From contig NZ_JTGN01000002.1 in assembly GCF_000797495.1 (NCBI RefSeq), forward strand, positions 1 through 64,000: DNA of 64,000 bases, written 5' to 3'. A model generated the notes under the pieces. It searched no databases. It saw only the letters and a program-made list of their open reading frames with translations, and was not told the origin of the DNA. The translations under genes and the position numbers were made by a program. This document shows positions 33,797 to 44,700 of this stretch, in pieces (positions within the stretch are counted from its first letter, which is position 1; every line of letters begins with the position of its first letter). The DNA is from Robinsoniella peoriensis. Lineage in GTDB: Bacteria > Bacillota > Clostridia > Lachnospirales > Lachnospiraceae.

Positions 33797-35287
33797 ATGG
33801 GAACTGCAGGCTGGGAAACGGAAAATGCAGAATTGGAGGCGGTGGCAGATACAGGCTCTGTTCCAATTGTATTTATATCCGATCTGCACTTTGACTTTAC
33901 CAATAATGAATATCATCCGGAATCAGCGGAAAGAATGAAGGAAGAGTTTCTGGCATTTGTAAAAGAACAGTGCAGAAATTGTCTGCTATGCCTGGCGGGT
34001 GATTACTTTAACGATTACAGAAAGACCCTTGCTTTTATACAGGAGATGGAGAGCCATAGAATCAGAGGGTTTTGCGTTCTGGGCAATCATGATTACTGGA
34101 ACCAGGGTCAAAAAGGCTATCAGGAGCTGATTGCCTTATTTGAAACTGAAACGAGGGGAAACCAGTATTTCAGGCTTCTGATTATGGGCAGAAAGTATTA
34201 TTTTGAGGATGTTTGTGTCATTGGTGATACCGGATGGACGAGTTTCCGGCGAAGGGCCGGAGGTGATATTTCTTTGGACCGGTTTATGGAATTGCCTGAA
34301 GCGGATGAGGTAAAGGGATTTTATCCGGGTCAATTAAAGGCATTTCATAGGGATTGGGTTGAATTTGCCAATGCAGCCGTATCTTCTGAAGAAAAGGTTT
34401 TAATCATTACACATTTTCCAATGTTTGATTTTACCAGAGAAGACGCCGATTGCTGGTGGAGTTCTTTGACAGACTTAAAAGAAGAAAACTGCTGGAACAT
34501 TTTTGGACATACCCATCATAAAAAGGTCCAGTGTTACAATAACGTGTCATATCAGATTGGCTATGGAAATAAAGCAGCAGAACAAGTGGTGTGTGAAAAG
34601 CGTTATTCCTTAGAAATGTTTGGAAAGTTAGAAAAAGTCGGCGGTGGCAGCAGTGGAGCGCTAGCTGGCGGCAGAATTTTAAACGCTTTCTTTTCGCCAT
34701 TTCTGGTCACCGATACGAACAGGGACATTGCAGAGATTACCCAAATAAGAAGCAGAGGATTTAGAAGATGTGCTGCCAATAAAAATAATTTTGCAGCGCT
34801 GGCGAATGACCGGGAAAATTATCTGAAACAAGTAATAGAAATTCTTAACGGTTGTCTGGAGGGAAACCATATAGGCTATGTGGTAACGGAACGGCTGTCA
34901 AAGTACATCGTTGAGTCTGTATTTGCGTCCATTGCGGTTTTAGAGGAAAGTGATTTTAGTGATATCAGAGCATTTGTAACGGCTGCTGTAATCACAGGTT
35001 ATGTCTATAATAATGTGCCACATATGATAGAAGACATGCGTCCGCTTGATGACTACGATGTAATTCGATTCTGGCTGATGTTTCTAACCATTAAAAAATA
35101 TAATATTGGTATGACAGATATTCATTCGGTAAGAAAAGACAGGAGCAATTATATCGCGTTTCAGAATGTTGATATTTATTTGCCAGCGGTTAATAATATG
35201 GTTATGCCGGCAGAGGAAGTACTGCAGCTTATGCAGAAAAATTATCTGGGGACGGATGGATTTCATGTATTGGTGGAACCGAAATAG
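33797..35287 (+). CDS. Metallophosphoesterase with a C-terminal domain of unknown function
   Basis: 496 aa behind AAAGGGG. Residues 20-275 are a calcineurin-like phosphoesterase: FISDLHFDF, LAGDYFNDY, GNHDYW, ITHFPMFDF and FGHTHHKK supply the full set of metal ligands (Asp, His, Asp, Asn, His, His). About 275-496 resembles nothing I recognise; it starts with a Gly-rich stretch GGGSSGALAGG and is otherwise helical with no membrane segments. The substrate is unknown. It starts the accessory patch between rarA and the glycan locus, and hipBA follows at once. Confidence 0.75.
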   Translation: MGTAGWETENAELEAVADTGSVPIVFISDLHFDFTNNEYHPESAERMKEEFLAFVKEQCRNCLLCLAGDYFNDYRKTLAFIQEMESHRIRGFCVLGNHDYWNQGQKGYQELIALFETETRGNQYFRLLIMGRKYYFEDVCVIGDTGWTSFRRRAGGDISLDRFMELPEADEVKGFYPGQLKAFHRDWVEFANAAVSSEEKVLIITHFPMFDFTREDADCWWSSLTDLKEENCWNIFGHTHHKKVQCYNNVSYQIGYGNKAAEQVVCEKRYSLEMFGKLEKVGGGSSGALAGGRILNAFFSPFLVTDTNRDIAEITQIRSRGFRRCAANKNNFAALANDRENYLKQVIEILNGCLEGNHIGYVVTERLSKYIVESVFASIAVLEESDFSDIRAFVTAAVITGYVYNNVPHMIEDMRPLDDYDVIRFWLMFLTIKKYNIGMTDIHSVRKDRSNYIAFQNVDIYLPAVNNMVMPAEEVLQLMQKNYLGTDGFHVLVEPK

Positions 35288-35304
35288 AGAGAAAGTAAAA
35301 GATG

Positions 35305-35359
35305 GCTAATATATTATCTAGTACTTGATAATATATCAGAAATGGGATAAAATATTAGC
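35305..35359 (+). promoter_or_regulatory. hipBA promoter with three operator boxes
   Basis: TTGATA (35325-35330), 17 bases, TAAAAT (35348-35353). Three related boxes surround it: GCTAATATATTATC (35305-35318), GATAATATAT (35327-35336, inverted to the first) and GATAAAATATTAGC (35346-35359, inverted to the first). They cover both promoter elements, as expected for autorepression by an antitoxin. The predicted transcript start falls within about two bases of the ATG at 35361. Confidence 0.65.
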
Positions 35360-35360
35360 T

Positions 35361-35645
35361 ATGAATATATATCATTTCAATCAAAAATCACCGGGAGAAA
35401 TTAATAAACTTATTGCGGAAAGAATACGCAGAATCCGAAAGCGGAGAAAAATATCACAGAAAAAATTGAGTGAAAAATCAGGAGTAAGCTTAGGTTCTGT
35501 GAAGCGTTTTGAGCAAGAAGGGGAAATATCATTGATTTCTTTAACGAAGATAGCGATCGCACTTGAAATTCACGGAGAACTTGAAAATTTATTTGAAGAA
35601 GTTCCGTTTTTATCCATTGAGGAGATTATAAATGAAGGAAATTAA
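35361..35645 (+). CDS. hipB: HipB-like antitoxin, XRE-type helix-turn-helix
   Basis: 94 aa. The ATG at 35361 is chosen because the start at 35325 would lie inside the promoter. No clear ribosome site precedes it, and the promoter places the mRNA end at the start codon, so it may be leaderless. Helix-turn-helix at 20-75: RIRRIRKRRKISQKKLSEKS, GVSLGSVKRFEQEGEISLIS. It overlaps hipA by 14 bases. In HipBA modules HipB binds operators with HipA and holds the kinase inactive. Confidence 0.8.
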   Translation: MNIYHFNQKSPGEINKLIAERIRRIRKRRKISQKKLSEKSGVSLGSVKRFEQEGEISLISLTKIAIALEIHGELENLFEEVPFLSIEEIINEGN

Positions 35646-36774
35646 AAAGCTGAAAGTTTTTTATCACTGTAGAAAAGTTGGAACTATGGCTTTATATAAA
35701 GGAAAGCTTGCCGCTTTTGAATACGATAAAGAATGGGTGGCAGATGGATTTTCCATCAGTCCATTTTCGCTGCCTTTGGAGCAAAAGGTGTTTATACCTA
35801 AAATGGAGCCATTTGATGGAATTTATGGTATTTTTGCAGATAGCCTTCCGGATGGTTGGGGCCGTTTGCTGGTAGATCGACTGATGTTGAAGAATCGTAT
35901 TAATCCTTACGAAGTAGGGAATTTAAATCGTCTTGGAATTGTTGGAAACTCAGGGATGGGAGCTTTAACATATGAGCCAGACTATCATCTTGACTTAGAT
36001 AAACCATGCTTGGATCTTGACAAAATTGCAGAAGAGTGTAGCAAAATATTAAAAACGCAATACTCAGAAAATCTGGATGAACTATTTCAAATGGGGGGCT
36101 CGTCCGGAGGGGCAAGACCCAAAATATTAACACGGATAGATGAAGAGGATTGGATTGTGAAATTTCCTTCATCAGAGGATGGAGTCCATATAGGAAAACA
36201 AGAGTATGAATATTCTTTGTGTGCAAAAGAATGTGGAATTGAAATGGAAGCAACAAAACTTTTCGACTCAAAACGATGTGAAGGATATTTTGGCACGAAG
36301 CGCTATGACAGAAGAGTGGTGAATGGAGTTATAGAACGAATTCATATGATTTCCGTTAGTGCTTTGTTGGAGACTTCGCACCGTATTCCGAATCTGGATT
36401 ATGATATTTTAATGAAATTAACGCTTGAACTGACAAAAGAATTTTCGGAAATAGAAAAACTGTATCGTCTTATGTGTTTTAATGTTTTTGCACATAATCG
36501 GGATGATCATTCCAAAAATTTTACTTATTTATATAAGGAAAAGGAAGATAGATGGGTCTTGTCTCCGGCATACGATCTGACCTATAGCTATTCTATTGGA
36601 GGTGAGCATGCCACTATGGTGCATGGTAATGGCAGAAATCCGGGAATGAAGGAAATTTTGCAGGTTGCCAAATCCATTGGTTTAAATGAAAAAAAAGCAA
36701 AAATAATTGCAGATGAAATTTATGAAAATGTGAAGGAGAAGCTGGGAATATATTTGGATGATGCAAAATTTTGA
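35632..36774 (+). CDS. hipA: HipA-like Ser/Thr kinase toxin
   Basis: 380 aa, with ATTGAGGAG as ribosome site. The N-terminal subdomain is present (FDGIYGIFADSLPDGWGRLL, a HipA hallmark). The kinase core has the Gly-rich GGSSGGARPK, the catalytic loop FAHNRDDHSKNF with its Asp and Asn, and the metal-binding SPAYDLTYS. About 60 residues shorter than E. coli HipA but with all catalytic parts. HipA phosphorylates GltX or related targets and stops translation. It overlaps hipB, forming a standard type II pair. Confidence 0.88.
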   Translation: MKEIKKLKVFYHCRKVGTMALYKGKLAAFEYDKEWVADGFSISPFSLPLEQKVFIPKMEPFDGIYGIFADSLPDGWGRLLVDRLMLKNRINPYEVGNLNRLGIVGNSGMGALTYEPDYHLDLDKPCLDLDKIAEECSKILKTQYSENLDELFQMGGSSGGARPKILTRIDEEDWIVKFPSSEDGVHIGKQEYEYSLCAKECGIEMEATKLFDSKRCEGYFGTKRYDRRVVNGVIERIHMISVSALLETSHRIPNLDYDILMKLTLELTKEFSEIEKLYRLMCFNVFAHNRDDHSKNFTYLYKEKEDRWVLSPAYDLTYSYSIGGEHATMVHGNGRNPGMKEILQVAKSIGLNEKKAKIIADEIYENVKEKLGIYLDDAKF

Positions 36775-36856
36775 TGACTATGGTTTCCAAGTTCAATCAT
36801 TTTAAAAGAGCAAAATAATTTTTGACATATTACAGGAGATTTTGAGATCATTTAGA

Positions 36857-36884
36857 ATCCGATATACAAAAAAATATATAGGAT
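36857..36884 (+). promoter_or_regulatory. Inverted repeat before the CtkA-like gene
   Basis: ATCCGATATA and TATATAGGAT arms around an A-rich centre, imperfect by one base, about 75 bases before the start codon. Candidate operator; no other regulator gene lies in this operon. Confidence 0.35.
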
Positions 36885-36961
36885 ATAATAAACAGCAGGG
36901 AGCGTGTTTACATGTTTCCTGTTTGTCATAAATGAAAAGAAGAGATATGGGGAACGAATAA

Positions 36962-37804
36962 ATGATTGATTTTAGTGATTGCACTTTAAGCGGGATATTA
37001 TATTCCGGGAGTGAAAAAAAGACCGGAATTCTGTATCATGATGAGGCGTATATGTTGAAGTTTAGGAAAGTAGTAAACGGTCAACCTTCTTATAGCCATA
37101 TTTCTGAGTATCTCGCCAGCCATATTATTAAAACAACAGGCTTGGATGTGCATGATACACTATTAGGTATCTATAAAGGACAGGAGGTTGTGGCTGTAAA
37201 GGACTTTACTGCTGGAACAGGGGAAACATTAGTGGAATTTTCATCTACAGGAGATTCTTCTTTTGATACGGAGAGAGAAAAACATACGGTATATAGTTAT
37301 AGAGAAATTGAATATCTTTTGGAACAGCGTACAAAAGTTATTGCGAGACAAGAGTTAATACGAAGATTCTGGGAGATGTTTATCGTAGATGCATTGATTG
37401 CAAATCTTGACAGACATGGCTATAATTGGGGGTTCTTAAAAGGAGTTACAAGTTACAGGCTGGCACCAATTTATGACAACGGGTCCTCTCTTTTTCCACG
37501 GCTTCAGGATGAAGAGCTTGACAGGATTTTGAATAGTCAGGAGGAAATGGATAAAAGAACTTACCATTTTCCTACATCACAGATTCTTCTGGATGGGAAA
37601 AAGTCATCTTATTATGACGTAATAAATAATGGAGATTTTGTAGGCTGTAAGGAAGCAGAAAAGAAAATTACAGATAAAATCGATTTTAAGAAAATAGATA
37701 AATGTATTGATGAAACTGCATTTATCAGTGAGAATAGAAAAGATTTTTACAAATTAATTTTAAGATATCGTTATAAACATATATTTCATAAAGAGGTAGA
37801 ATAG
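36962..37804 (+). CDS. HipA-family kinase, CtkA-like
   Basis: 280 aa. Only the kinase part of the HipA fold is present, without the N-terminal subdomain of HipA. Recognisable pieces are the early strand GILYHDEAYMLKFRK, the region SEYLASHIIKTTGLDVHDT, the catalytic loop ANLDRHGYNWGFL (Asp, Arg, His, Asn) and the metal site LAPIYDNGSSLF. This fits the short CtkA-type Ser/Thr kinases related to HipA. A weak GGGGAACG precedes the ATG. Its stop TAG is directly joined to the ATG of the next gene, so the two form an operon; that partner is broken by an insertion. Confidence 0.8.
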   Translation: MIDFSDCTLSGILYSGSEKKTGILYHDEAYMLKFRKVVNGQPSYSHISEYLASHIIKTTGLDVHDTLLGIYKGQEVVAVKDFTAGTGETLVEFSSTGDSSFDTEREKHTVYSYREIEYLLEQRTKVIARQELIRRFWEMFIVDALIANLDRHGYNWGFLKGVTSYRLAPIYDNGSSLFPRLQDEELDRILNSQEEMDKRTYHFPTSQILLDGKKSSYYDVINNGDFVGCKEAEKKITDKIDFKKIDKCIDETAFISENRKDFYKLILRYRYKHIFHKEVE

Positions 37805-37863
37805 ATGTTGCAGAAGGATGTTATTGATGCAGTTCCATTAAACGAAGTAACTACACCCATTTT

Positions 37864-37871
37864 GGAAGAGC
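37864..37871. repeat. Left target-site duplicate of the MITE
   Basis: GGAAGAGC directly before the left inverted repeat; the same eight bases follow the right one at 38054-38061. Confidence 0.85.
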
Positions 37872-38053
37872 GAGGCCACTGAAAAAGTCCCCTATTTTTA
37901 AAAGAGTTTGTCATATTACACAAATAAATATTAGTTTTATGTTTTTATAGGACCTTAACAAACGAATCTATCACGTTCCTTGGAGAGTAGAGAACTTTAA
38001 AATTTTAACCTTTTGTGCAATATTACTTTGGCTTAAACTTTTTCAGTGGCCTC
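37872..38053. mobile_element. MITE-like element, 182 bp
   Basis: Its ends are perfect 17-bp inverted repeats, GAGGCCACTGAAAAAGT at 37872-37888 and ACTTTTTCAGTGGCCTC at 38037-38053. The inner 148 bases are AT-rich and code for nothing. It is flanked by 8-base target duplicates. It must have been moved by a transposase encoded elsewhere; the family of the parent cannot be named from the ends alone. Confidence 0.88.
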
Positions 38054-38061
38054 GGAAGAGC
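38054..38061. repeat. Right target-site duplicate of the MITE
   Basis: GGAAGAGC, identical to 37864-37871. Confidence 0.85.
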
Positions 38062-38482
38062 CGGATTATAGCAGAATCGCAGATATAAAGGCGGTATGGA
38101 AAGAAAATAAAATACCTGTTGCCAGAATAACTTATGAGCATTTCTGGAATGAGGAGTTTCAGTATATTATAGAGCCATACTGGGAAACAATTGATAAACT
38201 GGCAGATGAGGAACCGGGAGCATTTCTGGGAATTCCGGGGATTGATATGGATTGCAGATATCGTAAATATTACAGGGTAAACCATGTCCCGGCATTTATA
38301 TTACAGAGGACGCCACCGAAGAACAGGCAGGATGTAATGGAGATGATGGAAGCAGTTGGATTAAATTATTATGATCCATTTGAGTGGCTGATTCGGACAC
38401 CATATAAGGCATCACAGGATAATCTGGTGGTGGAAGAGTAATAACGCAGATGAAATAGCATAGTAACAATTTGATTCATAGG

Positions 38483-38530
38483 AGCCGGAAAGCAATTAAT
38501 AATCGAAAAAATTGCGTTCCGGCTTTTTTT
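38483..38530 (+). terminator. Terminator of the CtkA-like operon
   Basis: AGCCGGAA...GCAATT pairs with AATTGC...TTCCGGCT, followed by seven T. Confidence 0.85.
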
Positions 38531-38600
38531 GTGCGCATTTATAAAATGCCGCCATAACAAAATAAGATAAATAATCCAACCCATTTGATAAAAATGAACA

Positions 38601-38628
38601 TTGAATATTTCCATCCATAAAATATACT
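38601..38628 (+). promoter_or_regulatory. Possible promoter of the first GH127 gene
   Basis: TTGAAT, 16 bases, TATACT. It leaves a leader of about 165 bases in which only a small GATTC-AGCG-GAATC palindrome (38751-38764) stands out. The rest of 38531-38797 holds no gene I can support. Confidence 0.4.
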
Positions 38629-38797
38629 TAAACCATTACTAAGAAAGCGAGGGAATCCGGAGCGTGTGTAAAATTCATTTCCGTGATCTGCATGTACCAG
38701 TTTGCGGACAGAGAGCAGTTTCAAACATACCCGGGCAAAGAAATGGCAAACTGATTCAGCGGAATCAGCCATTAACAAAACTGGAGAGGAGATTACA

Positions 38798-41700
38798 ATG
38801 AGGAAAAAGCAGGTTTTATGGAAAAAGTTACTAAGCGGTTTTTTGGCTGTTACGATGGTTCTCGGCAGCGTGGCGCCAATGCAGGCAAATGCAGAAGAGT
38901 CTGGAACACAGGAAGAGGCGAAGAAGACATTACTTTATTTTGTTGATGCAGGTGATCATGATGTGACTACGGTATCAGAGGGGGATGAGTTCGGAGCATG
39001 GAATACAGTTACGGACCATGTCTTTGGAGAAGATCCCGGCACAGGCAGAATGTGGGGGATAGATGATCCCGCAGGAGAAGTTTCAGAAGAGACATATCCG
39101 GTCACGGGTGTCTATACGAAACTTACATGGGCAAATGAGCAGCTGGCACAAGATGGTGTTTCTAAGGAACTCAGTTTCCGTTACGGAAGAAACCAAAATG
39201 AAAATGGAATCAAAGAGCTTTACGTAGATTATAAATTTGAACTTCAGGCAGGCAAGACCTATGATGTGGAAGTTGGAGTAGGCAATAACTGGGGGAATTC
39301 CAGCCCGGTAGAAGTCTACGCAAACAGAGGGGAAGAATCAGAGCAGCATATCGGAAGCAGCGGTAACATTCCCAAGAGTGGCAATGCCGTAGTGAAAGGT
39401 GAAGCAACGGCAGATGAAAATGGCTATCTGAGTGTGGATGTGCGTAAATCAGATGAAGTAAAAGGGAAGACAATTAATGTTAACTGGATTCGGATCTACA
39501 CCAGTGAGCCAATTCAGGATGCGGATCTGGAACTTCAGTTAAAGTTTGACGGGAACGTTTCGGATACTTCCGGAAAAGATCTTCCGATAGCATTGACCGG
39601 ATCTGAAAATTACATAGAAGGAATGAATGGAAATGCACTGCAGTTAGATGGGAAAACTTATCTGAATCTGGGGAACAGCGCGTCCCTGCAGCCGTCTATG
39701 CTGACTGCGGCATTCTGGGTAAAAGCTCCTGAAGCACTGGGCAAGGGCGAGCATATTATTATGTGGGCAAAGCCCAACGGTAATTACGCAGGAGAAGGAT
39801 GGTATCTGTCCAGCCTGAGCGATACAGTACCGCTGAAGTTGTCTGTTGGAACTTCGGTAGGTGGTGGACAGCCTATGGAGATATCGGTAGAGGATGACAG
39901 GGATCAATTTTTCCCGGTGGATGAGTGGGTATATGTCACAGTGACTTATGACAGTGAGACAGGAGCAGCCTGTATTTACCGCAATGGGATTCCACAGGAA
40001 CTGACATATAATAACAAAGGAAATAAAATTAACGGAAATGATTCAGATTATAAATATCTGGGATTTAATTCTCCAAAATACAACGGTGGATTTGCAAAAC
40101 TGGCATTTGATGATTTTGAAATCTACAGCCACTGTGCCGATTCAGAAGAAGTTTCTGCATTGTACCACCGCTACGGGGGGATTTATACCGATGAAGAAAT
40201 CGTGGATAAAGATCTGGCATTGTTAAATCCGTTTGTAAATACGGATACGCTGGTTCATGATGTAACGCTTCCGGATGCCGGAAGAAATGGAAGTGCCATA
40301 ACCTGGAACAGCAGCAGGGAAGAAGTCATTTCCAACCAGGGACAGGTGGTTCGCCCAAATCCCGGAGAAGAAGATGCCCAGGTAATCCTGACAGCTTCTG
40401 TCACATATGGGGATGTGACGAAAACAAAGGAATTTACGCTGAATGTTCCGGCACTGACAGAAAACCAGTTGTATGTAAGCTATGATATGACGGTACAGGA
40501 CGGTATGCTGGTAGACAAACAGGGCAGATGCAATGCACCCCTGGCCGGAATGAATGAAAGCAATGTAACAACAGATGAAGATGGGGAAAAGAAGCTTAAG
40601 TTTACGGGAAATAAAAACCAGTATGTTAAGATTCCTTCCGGCATTATCGAAGATGGAGATGAAAGTATTACCATCGAAATGAAATTCAATACGTCACAGA
40701 TGGACTTTGCCTGGGTTTTTAATCTGGGAACAAAAGATGTAAATAATTACGTCTTTTTGAATCCGATCAGAGCCGGCGGAGAGGTTGCTTTTACCTTAAA
40801 AGCAAATGGCAAAAGTGAGCAGTCCGTGAATATCGGCGGTGCAATAAAACCAGGCGAAGATACAACGGCTGCCATGGTATTCAGTGAAGACCAGACTGCG
40901 AAACTTTATCTCAACGGTAAGCTTGCGGGAACTACAAAACACGGATATAACCTGACAGATATTTTAAAAAATGGTGTAAAAAATCCTGAGGATGCTATTG
41001 GATATATGGGATTGTCACTCTATGGAAACGATCCGGGATACATCGGAACAATTTCTTATTTTGATGTCTATAATTATGCCATGAGCGATCAGGAGGTTTG
41101 GCAGAATTATGCGGATAAAAATCTGGATATGACAGATGAGGACCGGATTGCCGAAGACCAGAAGGCATTAAAGTTAAAAGAAGGAGAACTTACAAAAGAA
41201 TACCTGGAATTGCCGAAGATGGGACTGAACGGAAGCAGTATACAGTGGGAAAGCAGTAATACCAATGTGATTTCCACAGATGGTACGGTGAACAGGCCTC
41301 AGGCAGGAGAAAAGGACGCAGAGGTAATCTTAAAGGCAACCCTGACACTTGGAAATCTTACGAAAGATAAATCGTTCCGTTTTCTTGTTCTGGCAGAAAC
41401 GGACATCACCGGAATTGAAGAATTTCCATTGGAAGCTGTAGATGTAACAAATGATTACTATGACCAGGTTACCGACAAAGATATTGCTTTTTTAAAGGAA
41501 TTTGATGCGGACAGGCTGCTGTCCAGATTCCGGGAGACGGCAGGATTAAGTACGCAGAATAAACAGACTTACATCGGATGGGAAGACAGCTATATCGGCG
41601 GGCATACCCTGGGACATTACCTGACAGCATGTGCACAGGCATATCTGACAGCGGACAGCGAAGAAGACAGAACCTGGATGAAAGACCGTCTTGCTTACTT

Positions 41701-44700
41701 AATTCAGGAACTGGAGAAATGCCAGAATGCTATAGGAACAGGTTTCATATTTGGTGCGCAGATTGAAGACCGCAACAATATTGAAAAACAGTTTGATATT
41801 ATGGAAGGAAAAACAGGCGGTGCAAACTGGGTACCATGGTATACCATGCATAAAATACTTGCAGGACTGGTAGACGTTTATAAATTCACCGGAGATGAAA
41901 AGGCCCTGAAGACGGCATCATCCCTTGGAGACTGGATTTACAACAGAACCAGCAAGTGGGATGCAGCCACGCAGCGCCGGGTACTGAACATTGAATACGG
42001 AGGCATGAATGACTGTCTCTATGAACTTTACAAATGTACCGGTAAGGAAGAGCATGCCAAAGCTGCTCATATGTTTGATGAAGACACCTTATTTGAAAAT
42101 GTACTTGCCGGAACACCAAATATATTAAATGGAAAACATGCCAATACCACCATACCCAAATTCCTGGGAGCATTAAACCGCTACCGCGCGCTGGATGGGA
42201 AAACAATCAATGGAGAAAAACAGGATGCTTCCAGTTACCTGCAATACGCAGAAGCATTCTGGGATATGGTAATTGAGCGACATACCTATATTACAGGAGG
42301 CAACAGTGAGTGGGAACACTTCGGCGCAGACAATATCCTGGATGCGGAGCGGACCCAGTGTAACTGTGAGACCTGCAATACTTACAACATGCTTAAAATG
42401 ACCAGGGAATTATTCAAGATAACCGGAAATAAAAAATACTCCGATTATTACGAGAACACTTTCCTGAATGCCATTATGTCCTCCATAAATCCGGAAACGG
42501 GGATGACTACCTATTTCCAGCCAATGGCAGCCGGATATTTCAAGGTATATGCAGATACCAATATCAATAATAACCAGTTCTGGTGCTGTACAGGCAGCGG
42601 AATGGAGAATTTTACAAAGCTTGGGGACAGTATTTATTTTTATAAAGATCATACCCTTTTTGTTAATCAGTATCTGAGTTCTGAATTAACCTGGGATGAG
42701 AAGAATGTAAAACTGACTCAGAAAACGGCTATCCCTGAGACAGATACCTCAGAATTTACCATATCCTTATTAAACGGAGCTGATAAGGCTGATTTGAACT
42801 TACGCCTTTCTGTTCCCTCATGGGTTGCGGGAACGCCTGTTGTAAAAGTGAATGGAGTAGATCAGAAAGCAGAAACTGCCGGAGGTTATCTCTGCATTGA
42901 CCGTACATGGAAAGACGGCGACACAGTAAGTGTACAGCTTCCAATGGAGGTCAGGGCATTTACACTGCCGGATGATGAAAGAGCATTCGCATTTAAATAT
43001 GGTCCGGTGGTATTAAGTGCAGAGCTTGGCACAGATGATAAAATGGATCTGACCACCTGCGGAGTAGCAGTTTCTATTCCAAAGACAAAAGTAGTCGGTT
43101 CAGAATCAGCCAGCCCCAAAGACGGAAAAAGAGCAGTTCTGGGAACAGAGACCATAGATATTGAAAAATATACGGTAGATGATTTTATGGAAAATATAAA
43201 TCAATATCTGGTTAAGACAGTGGGAGAAGACGGAAAGCTGTCGTTTAAACTAGAAGGAACGGATCACGATCTGACCTTCTCTACCCATTATCTCCAGCAC
43301 ACACAGCGGTATGGAATCTACTGGTATTTTACAGGTGCAGACAGCAGTGCGGAGGATCAGCAGGCAGCTATATTAAAACAAAAAGAAGAAGGCCGTGCAA
43401 ACCAGGCAAAAATAGATGTTATTAAGGCTGGTTACGGACAGTACGAAAACGACAATATACACCAATTGGATGATAACAATGGAGCAGGTTCTGTTGGGGG
43501 AAGTGATAATGCGTTAAATGGTATGACAACACGTTATGCAGTACCGGGTGGATTCTTCACATACCGGATGATTGTCAACAAAGAAAAGACTAACTACATT
43601 TTATGCCAGTTAGCAAAGATTGATAATGGAAAAACATTAAAGATTACAGCCGGGGATCAGGTCATTTACAATGAAAAACTAAATTATTCCGGAAAAGATG
43701 CTGTCTATGAAATGAAGATAGAAATCCCGGAAGATGCAGTAAAAAAAGCACAGTCTATTACGGTAGATGATGCTGCAACGGGCACCCGGAAGACTTATGA
43801 TGTAGTGCCGCTGAAGTTTGAAGGATCGGCAAATGAGGCTTCAGCCCGGTTAGTAGAAGAGATGTATATTGCAACCAGTTACAGCCAGAATGCATATCTG
43901 GTTTCCCTGACTCCCAATGTGGGAACTGTGGAAATGAAGGAAGACAGCTGTGTGATTACTGTACCAGAAGAGACACAGGAGGTTGGATTTACTGCTAAAC
44001 TGGCTGATACCTATGGACTGCTCTATATAAATGACATCCTTGTCAATGATTCTGCACTTCAGAAAATCACACTGGAGGGAGACAAAACAGAAGCTGCGCT
44101 GCGGGTATATGCAGAGGATCATGTGACCTTAAAAGAGTATACAGTTATAATTGAAAGAAAAAATGTGGAAGAGGCAGTGCTGGTGAGTCAGATTCTGCCC
44201 GGATGGAGCCAGAAAACCATGATCACAGGTGAAAGTACCCTGATCGATGTGAAAGTGCTTCCGGAAAATGCAGCCAATAAGAGTCTGAAGTATCAGTCGG
44301 ATAATGAAAAAGTTGCAGCAGTAAGCGGAAATAAAATAACAGCGGCTGCACCAGGAAATGCCATCATAACTGTTTCGGCAGAAGATGGTTCTGGTGTGAA
44401 AGTATCCTTATCCGTGACCGTAAAAGCTCCGGCACCTAAGCCGGTTCCGGTTAAGGGTATTGCGTTGAATCCAACATCGAAAACAGTAACAGTGGGAGAA
44501 ATCTTTGCACTTCAGGCACTGATTTCACCGGAAAATGCAAGCAATAAAAAAGTAACATACAGTTCTTCCAATACAAAATCAGTGGCAGTCAATGGAAATA
44601 GTATCCTGGCAAAAGAGCCCGGAAAATCTGTAATCACTGTGATGGCACAGGATGGATCAGGAGTGAAAGCATCCATGACGGTAACCGTTAAGCTTGCAGC

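Larger units (their letters stand above)
37805..38441 (+). pseudogene. Partner gene of the CtkA-like kinase, split by a MITE
   Basis: The frame opens at ATG 37805 immediately after the kinase stop and reads 22 codons up to GAA GAG before entering the insertion, where it stops at 37879-37881. If 37872-38053 and one copy of the 8-base target duplicate are removed, it continues in frame at GAG CCG GAT into 38062-38441 and gives a continuous protein of about 148 residues. Its sequence (...PVARITYEHFWNEEF, LGIPGIDMDCRYRKYY, RVNHVPAFILQRTPPKNR, GLNYYDPFEWLIRTPY) fits no family I know. Position implies a partner, substrate or inhibitor of the kinase. As it stands only a GTG supplied by the insertion's end (38046) could start the 3' part, without a ribosome site. 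Confidence 0.75.

Noticed and set aside
36962..38441. HipBST-type three-part toxin system
   Set aside because: The gene after the kinase does not resemble the HipS subdomain and there is no HipB gene in this operon.
38539..38778. 79-codon minus-strand frame with HADHGNEFYTR, slightly like a transposase piece
   Set aside because: No start signal, no further transposase motif, and it lies where the leader of the GH127 gene is expected. Judged chance.
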